Source: Tamarix chinensis (Eukaryota > Streptophyta > Magnoliopsida > Caryophyllales > Tamaricaceae). Taken from it: a stretch of 64,000 nt of DNA. Both the position numbers and the translations under genes were made by a program. The stretch is taken from assembly GCA_030549775.1 (NCBI GenBank), contig CM060174.1, forward strand, positions 67,539,566 through 67,603,565. Direction: 5' to 3'. Positions 58,560 to 64,000 of this stretch are shown in pieces. A model generated the notes under the pieces. The model was not told the DNA's origin. It searched no databases and was given only the letters and a program-made list of their open reading frames with translations. Within the stretch, counting starts at the first letter, position 1. Every line of letters begins with the position of its first letter.

Positions 58560-61200
58560 ATCTACATAAATTTACAAAAAAAAGACTTTTATATTAATAA
58601 TATAGTATAATGAAGATTTTATTCTAATGATAAACATCACATACTAATATGGAGAGTGTGAAATCATTAAAATTTAAGATGCTAATAATGGGATCAAGCT
58701 GTTGGTCATTAGGTGGAGCTCTATGTGGCAAACATGTAACGTATTCCACCCGAATCAAGTAAACGAATACCACATTATACACTGTTGTCAATAGAAATCC
58801 AAAGTCAGGCTTCTGCCTCCATTTCTCTATTGAAAGTGGTCCATAAAAATGGGTAAGGCACTCCCTATTTTGGGAAATTAAATCTACAAAGTATGATCAT
58901 CTAATCCCGAATGTGTCAGCAATTCCCTAAACATTACCTCCTAACATCGGCTTAGAGCTCCTAGTTCCTAAAGAGTTGTAGTGCAACATCTCTAAATCCA
59001 CAATTTCCATCCACCACAATATTACACCGAGATTCAACCCTCAAAAACATCACTACCTCAATATCTAATGGCCATGGAAAATCATGTAAGGATCGGCATG
59101 TCTTCCCGGTACGATGCCTCCCACTACTACTAGTACTCCTCCATCCTCAACACATTCCTAATCAGCTAGGCCCATCCTCTACCACATTTTTGACATGAAC
59201 GACCATGTCGCCTAGGTGAATTGAAATAAGCACGTGCTATATACTCCCACTCTGATGTTTCCCTCCTTATACTATTACTAGGGTGACCCTTACTTTATTG
59301 AACATCTAGCTTAACCATATTTGATGTAGCGGATTTGAAGATCTTGTCCATGATATTAGAATATTGCTCTAGACAACTAGCAGAATTGAAATGGTCAAAC
59401 ATCATTTATACCTAAGGTAATAATGTTAGAATTAGAATGTTATAATCAGATATATAATACTTTGTCATATTAGAATGGTTGTATTAGATTTGTACATTTG
59501 ATATAATATTAGAGGCAAAAGGACGTGAGGTTGGAGGAATGATTGAATCATTGAATTGGAATATTTCTTTAGTTTGTCTGAAAAAAGTAAAAGTCTTCCA
59601 GAATTGATGAATTGTCGATTTTGGGATAGGTTGATTATCTCATTTCTAATGGAATATCTTGTGTACGTATAATAGATTGTATGTCATCTTGAAGTAATAC
59701 CCACACCCTAAAGGATCAGAAATGACCAAATTAGATCTCTTGTTCCCCTCCTCAATCAGGTCCAGTGCTCTATGACATACAACAGATGTGAACTCCTTAA
59801 CAATAAGTTATATGTAGAGCAATGAGGAATAATGAACTAAGAATTCTCCAAATCTTTCGTCATCTCATTCACTTGGTGTCGAATCAACATATCGATCTTT
59901 GGCCATAACATGCCAAAATTCATTTGAGATGATGCTGTATATTTCTTCAGCCTTGAATGCTCACTTTCTACCCTAAATATAATATTTTAGAATATAAGTG
60001 TTGGTTATTTAATTACAATTTAAATGAAAAAAAAATCCACACTAATATAATTATACTTGTTGGTCATATAAGTACCAAAGTGAAGCTCTTGGCAACCCGC
60101 ACCAAAAAAAACCTCTCCTTATAAGGATTAAACCAATTTATATAGACATATCATATCATATGAGGAAATCTGTCTCATTTATCGTGCATCATTAAAAACT
60201 CATTCTTATATGTCTGGAATGTGGTTGTGTTTACAATTTTTTCCATTTGACCATGAAATGTTCTCCAGATGCTACATTTCCTAATTTTTTTGTTGCATGT
60301 CAGAGAACATTCTTCCTAATATACCATCTACATAAGAGGAGGCTGCATTAGGAAAGACCTTAGGCTCTATTTCTTTCACACCCACTTCTCTATTAGTGAT
60401 GACGATATTTGGTTCATAGGGCTCCATCATCCTCTTCACCTTATCAAGCATCCATTGATAATTATCTTCCTTTTTCCTTCCTATGAATGCCAAATCAATC
60501 ATAAAATTTCTACCACTAGATACAACACCAACAACTTCTAAGAAAGGAAGGTTGTAACAATTGGTTTTGTATGTGCAATCCAATCAAATGACATATGGGA
60601 ATGCACACAATAGAGCAACAAAATCAGGATGTACAAATATAATATCGTTGACCATGTTAGAGTTTGGATACCTATGATACCAATATCGATAGTCATTGGT
60701 TACCATCAAATGTAATACTTGTTGCATAACTATACGTCTGGCCAATTTCTACACCCTAAACTTGTGTCTTACATTGTAGATTGTCCTAAGTGTTATAGCA
60801 TATTACCATTAGCCGATTGTAATTTTTCAATGATCTCCATCAGTTTTACATTTATTAAGGTTAGTTCCTCTACTAGCTTTCATTCTTCTAGCGATAATCG
60901 TTTCCCAAAAGAATGACCTTGTGCAAACTTTCCCAAACTATAGTTGTGTATGCCACATTTAACCTTCAATTCCCAACCACTGTAAGAAATTTTTCTCCTA
61001 CGTATTCTAAATTTATAGTCATATATTTTTGACCTAAAAGATCATGCACTTTTTGAATTCACTTAAAGTTGTCTTCTGTATTTACCATATCTCTCACAAT
61101 GAAACCAAACCTTACCTAATTTTGATCGTTCTATAATAAAAATCATATTATGTGGCCTTTCAGTGTCATTAACATGCTTAATGAGGGGCTTACAATCACT
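58560..61200 (-). pseudogene. MULE transposase with C-terminal OTU-type cysteine protease domain, decayed
   Basis: On the minus strand the N-terminal part (about 61010-60890) reads SGWELKVKCGIHNYSLGKFA then GHSFGKRLSLEE, the FAR1/MULE N-terminal pattern. The frame at 60281-60583 reads MDCTYKTNCYNLPFLEVVGV and continues to NYQWMLDKVK and NIVITNREVGVKEIEPKVFP, the core of the MULE transposase domain. About 59980-59870 reads VESEHSRLKKYTASSQMNFG; then a weak SWIM-like CGYYFKMTYNLLYVHKI. Further on, about 59025-58985 reads NIVVDGNCGFRDVALQLF, the OTU catalytic Asp-Gly-Asn-Cys motif with the Cys intact. At 58825-58700 it reads KPDFGFLLTTVYNVVFVYLI. Numerous stops and shifts break the frame. The expected OTU His is not resolved. 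MULE transposases fused to protease-like domains are known in plants. Confidence 0.8.
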
Positions 61201-61319
61201 GAAAATAAAATCTGTTGAGAATAACCCATCTAATTAGTATCATTTGAGACTTTGGTATGAAATTAACAAAAATAAATATTGAATTATTAAATATCTAAGT
61301 GAATTAAAGAAAAAAAAGG

Positions 61320-61610
61320 GTTGGGTCAGCTACGGATGGACCGTCCGCTGCTGAACGTTGGCTAAGGTTGGATCGCTTGTCGCTTGGCTTTGAGTACGGG
61401 TGGAACACTCATCGATTTGCTTTGCCTAAGGGGGAATCACCCATTGTCCGTCTACTTATGACGGGTTGTTCGCCCTTACCTCAGCCACACCTTTGGGCGA
61501 AATGCCCATCACTTACTCCTGGTGACAGGTTTCGTTCCTTTATTGTCAATCCCGGTGTTTCACCCGTAGCTGTCTCATCAATCCGGGTGGTTCACCTATA
61601 ACCTTCAAAT
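61320..61610. repeat. Right GC-rich subterminal region of the MULE with palindromic GGG(N)CCC motifs
   Basis: Within 290 bp there are recurrent inverted G3/C3 motifs: GGGGGAATCACCC, GGGTTGTTCGCCC, GGGCGAAATGCCC, CCCGGTGTTTCACCCG and CCGGGTGGTTCACC, spaced about 25-60 bp. The frame at 61368-61601 crosses these motifs and has no recognised domain. Confidence 0.65.
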
Positions 61611-61857
61611 TTGATTAAAAAATAATTACCATAATTTCTTTTATTTTAGTTTCCGTAAGATAATGTTCCATTGAATAATTTAAATATAAAAAATATCAGT
61701 CGGATTAACTTTGATGAAGAAGAGAAAATAGAGAAAAGGAAAGAGGCAGAAGAGAATCTACGGGTGAAAGTGTAAAGGGGTAGAGGTTTTAAATATAAAA
61801 AGGTTCACTTTTATGGGGTGTGAACTAAGTAAAAGTGATGTATATTTAACACCCCCC

Positions 61858-61866
61858 ATTGCAAAA
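61858..61866. repeat. Candidate 9-bp TSD of the Mutator-like element, right
   Basis: ATTGCAAAA, immediately after the CACCCCCC terminal bases of the right end. Identical to 54949-54957. Confidence 0.45.
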
Positions 61867-62139
61867 TGACATAGATAGTACTAGAGTGGTATACTATGGT
61901 GCCAATGAAATTTGTTATTAATGATAACCAAATCACTAGCATATCATTATGTTACACAATATAGTCACATGTTCATAATGTGGAACTTCACTCATCCCCC
62001 CCCCACACACACATACAAAAACGCAGACATCATAACTTTCTTACAAACTTATATTCACCAAAACAACAAACCATAATCAATCACACACGCAAACCAATCA
62101 TCGTATAAACTCATATTCGCAGAAACAACAAACCACTAA
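61867..62139. other. 3' flank of the AAA-ATPase gene
   Basis: AT-rich sequence with a C-run followed by ACACAC at about 61997-62014. It holds a diverged two-copy repeat of an ACTCATATTCGCAGAAACAACAAACCA-like block (about 62045-62075 and 62107-62135). It should contain the 3' UTR of the minus-strand gene. I cannot assign the polyadenylation site. Confidence 0.5.
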
Positions 62140-63780
62140 CTAATATTTGCTTTCATTCTCCAATACTTTCTCACCGTTAGGTCCTACAGAATCAATAAAA
62201 CCATCAGCATCATCTTCAATCTTAGCCTCCTCATCTTCCATCTTCTTCCTCTCTAGAAGTCTGACAACGCCTTCAAGAGCAACATCTACATCTTCACTTC
62301 TCATTAATTCTTCAGCCACTTGTGCTGGGCTGACATTCGACATCTCGATTAGTCTTTCGATGTCCCTAAAAAGCTGGTGTTCGGGCTGTCCTTTAAGATC
62401 GAGGTAATTGGATGTTAAGGTCCTGAAACTTGGAGCAGTTAAGTAGGACATATGAATGTGCTTGTCCATACGACCGGGACGTAGTAATGCTGGATCAAGC
62501 CTTTCCTTGTGGTTGGTTGTGAAGATTATGATTCGTTCATCACCACAGCTTGACCATAACCCATCAATGAAGTTAAGCAGCCCAGATAATGTCAGCTGTA
62601 GGCGTGCCTAGTTTATGCAACAGCATGAGTACTTAGCCATACAAGTAATCAAAATTAAATTCAATGAGTTAATATATAAAAGAGCAGTAGTACTGATTGA
62701 TTGATATTGATTGAAGCAGAAAGTTTGAGCATTAGAGTAGGTACTAACCTGAACCTGACCATCAGGGGACCTGTTGCTGTCATCGTTGTCGTTTGAGTTA
62801 TTGCCATTCTTATTGCTTCCATGATCACTTCTCTTGCGATTCCTGTCAGGAATCTCTACAGTACAATCAATATCCTCGATCACAAGTATGGATCGATTGG
62901 CAGTAGCAAGCAATACCCTTATTAAATCAGAATCGCTAACCAAATTCCCAAGCTGCAAATCATAAATATCAAACTTCAAATAATTAGCCATAGCTGCAAC
63001 CAAGCTAGACTTGCCCGTCCCCGGTGGTCCATATAACAGATACCCTCTTTTCCAAGCCCTCCCAACTCGCCTATAAAAGTCTCTCCTCCTCAGAAACCTA
63101 TCTAAATCATCCTTAAAGTCTTTCTTCATTTCCGGATCCATAGCCAACGTATCGAATGTGGAAGCGTGATCTAAATTGATCTTGTCCCAATAAATACTAG
63201 AACCGAGTGATCTACTCCCAAGTGTACAGAGCTTCAGAGTCTTTCGGTTGTCTCTGATTACCTTTGATTTCGCAATCACATGAGGAAAGTAGTAGTTAAT
63301 GATGTGTTGTTTATACTCCTTGTTGAAGCTCAGCTCGAAGTATCTGGTTTGGGGTCTAGATGAAGTGGACATGTAAAAGGGGCGATTGTCTCCTTTGTTT
63401 CGATCCAAATAAAGGCAGAAGTACTCCCACTTTAGCTCAATGCCTTGGTATGAGTCGATCACTTTTTGAGGCGCTTGGAGCTTTATAGTGAAGTGATTTT
63501 CTTTAGGGTATTTGGCGACTTTCAGACGGTCGCCATTGTGGCAGATTTTCTCACTGAGGTACAGCTCAGCTGCATCGTATAGTTCGTCACGTGAAATCTC
63601 GTTGCTTTCTTCGATCGTTAGAGTTATCTTGTTGGATTTATTTTTTAAGAGTGTGGAAATGGTTGAGTGAAGGTAGTTCCGAACTGGCAGCGGTATGGAT
63701 TCACTTATCGAGCGGAGTATGAAGGGGATAGTAGAAATGTAGGTAATGGCAGAAACGATTGAATACATGATGTTGATCAT
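62140..63780 (-). CDS. BCS1-like AAA-ATPase (AATP1/OM66-type), two exons
   Basis: Exon 1 is 63780-62749 (344 codons) and exon 2 is 62595-62140 (152 codons with the TAG). The intron, 62748-62596, starts GTTAGT and ends TACAG in phase 0, giving a 495-residue protein, a normal length for the family. In order: an N-terminal hydrophobic segment (about residues 3-24) consistent with a membrane anchor; the plant AAA-ATPase-associated N-terminal domain (about 30-130); Walker A GPPGTGKS at 251-258; Walker B ILVIED at 298-303; an Asn/Asp/Ser-rich insert (about 311-340); sensor-1 Asn in FTTNHK (372); and ALLRPGRMD with Arg 383 and 386. The C-terminal LTLSGLLNFIDGLWSS and DKHIHMS are hallmarks of the BCS1-like clade. 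Family members sit in the mitochondrial outer membrane or ER and respond to stress and salicylate. Substrates are unknown. All motifs are intact, so it is probably functional. The first ATG is at the start of the hydrophobic anchor. Confidence 0.93.
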
Positions 63781-63864
63781 CGATCAAGCTGTGACAGAAA
63801 AATGGGGTGGTCGAATAAATCTTTGTGAAGTGAAATTGGTCCGTTTCTCCGGTGTTCTGAGGCC

Positions 63865-63873
63865 ATTTTATAG
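63865..63873 (-). promoter_or_regulatory. TATA box of the AAA-ATPase gene
   Basis: CTATAAAAT on the minus strand lies about 85-93 bp upstream of the ATG at 63780. It is the expected core-promoter element, and would place transcription start near 63835-63842 with a short 5' leader. Confidence 0.65.
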
Positions 63874-63915
63874 AGCTGAGGCGCTGGCCAACAGGGATTA
63901 GTGAGTGGAAAAAGG

Positions 63916-63923
63916 TGACGTAA
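63916..63923. promoter_or_regulatory. TGACGTAA, possible bZIP (TGA-factor/as-1-like) site
   Basis: TGACGTAA on the plus strand, about 45 bp upstream of the TATA box. TGACG cores bind TGA-type bZIP factors in stress and salicylate responses, which fits the usual expression of this ATPase family. A single short motif is weak evidence. Confidence 0.4.
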
Positions 63924-64000
63924 GTTTTCAGCCCTTCCCTTCTTTTGCTTTCTTAACCCCAATAAGAAATAAGCGTTACATGAATGATGTAACCATATCC

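Larger units (their letters stand above)
54958..61857. mobile_element. Mutator-like element (MULE) carrying PMD and transposase-OTU pseudogenes
   Basis: A PMD pseudogene on the plus strand (about 56300-57850) faces a MULE transposase/OTU pseudogene on the minus strand (about 58560-61200). PMD genes mobilised by Mutator-like elements are known in plants. The outer 400-500 bp on both sides share features. Reading inward from each end there is a CACAACCC/CACACCCC...CCTTTT...AAAACTACCC/AAAACCTCTACCCC stretch, a CT-rich stretch, and GC-richer sequence with GGGTGA(A/G)CCACCC motifs (about 55433 and 61582-61597). This supports diverged terminal inverted repeats. Candidate TSDs of ATTGCAAAA lie at 54949-54957 and 61858-61866. 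All coding parts are broken. Confidence 0.6.

Noticed and set aside
61368..61601. 77-codon plus-strand frame with readable composition
   Set aside because: It runs across the palindromic G3/C3 motifs of the MULE right end and resembles no known protein. It is better explained as subterminal DNA.

Overview
This is a nuclear chromosome segment from a flowering plant. It is AT-rich and gene-poor, and it carries plant-type LINE, CACTA (En/Spm), Mutator-like (MULE) and LTR elements, plant telomere-like AAACCCT motifs, and one intron-containing gene of the plant BCS1-like AAA-ATPase family. I cannot place the species. The only convincing intact host gene is that AAA-ATPase at 62140-63780 on the minus strand. 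Almost everything else is transposon sequence at different stages of decay.

Layout. 1-2211: nothing recognisable beyond simple repeats. 2212-5070: a 5'-truncated LINE on the minus strand with a 13-bp target-site duplication (TSD). 5071-6046: simple repeats and a tandem duplication. 6047-6485: a second short LINE with a 16-bp TSD. 6780-7575: degenerate subterminal-type repeats and a CA-rich duplication. 7576-11847: unassigned. About 11848-39060: one large dead CACTA element on the minus strand. Its parts in transcription order are a TNP2 transposase (39.0-35.9 kb), a second ORF resembling Transposase_24 (31.7-30.5 kb) and a Ulp1-type cysteine protease (14.75-12.96 kb), then subterminal repeats. 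It is split by two insertions. One is a solo LTR at 31710-35914. The other is a Russian-doll stack of three solo LTRs: 22931-28065 inside 19591-30232 inside 14892-30432. All four LTRs are bounded by exact 5-bp TSDs.

39.06-54.9 kb holds a small copia-type LTR (42504-42661), two more minus-strand relatives of the long-LTR family (about 42720-44533 and 48211-51360), an ACCCGA-rich region, and two copies of an unidentified AT-rich repeat. About 54958-61857 looks like one Mutator-like element. It has a plant mobile domain (PMD) pseudogene on the plus strand facing a MULE transposase/OTU-protease pseudogene on the minus strand, plus an AAACCCT-like array and GC-rich subterminal motifs. The AAA-ATPase and its TATA-containing promoter fill the right end.

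Most notable observation: the long LTRs share an architecture not explained by coding. Each has two blocks of a roughly 25-bp unit (ACCGGTCCACCGG, then TAATAGTGG). In several copies the blocks are framed by complementary arms whose bases differ between LTRs while pairing is kept. A second hairpin lies close to the LTR 3' end and also keeps its pairing with changed sequence. This suggests a conserved structured RNA, or DNA, element in a very-long-LTR retrotransposon family.
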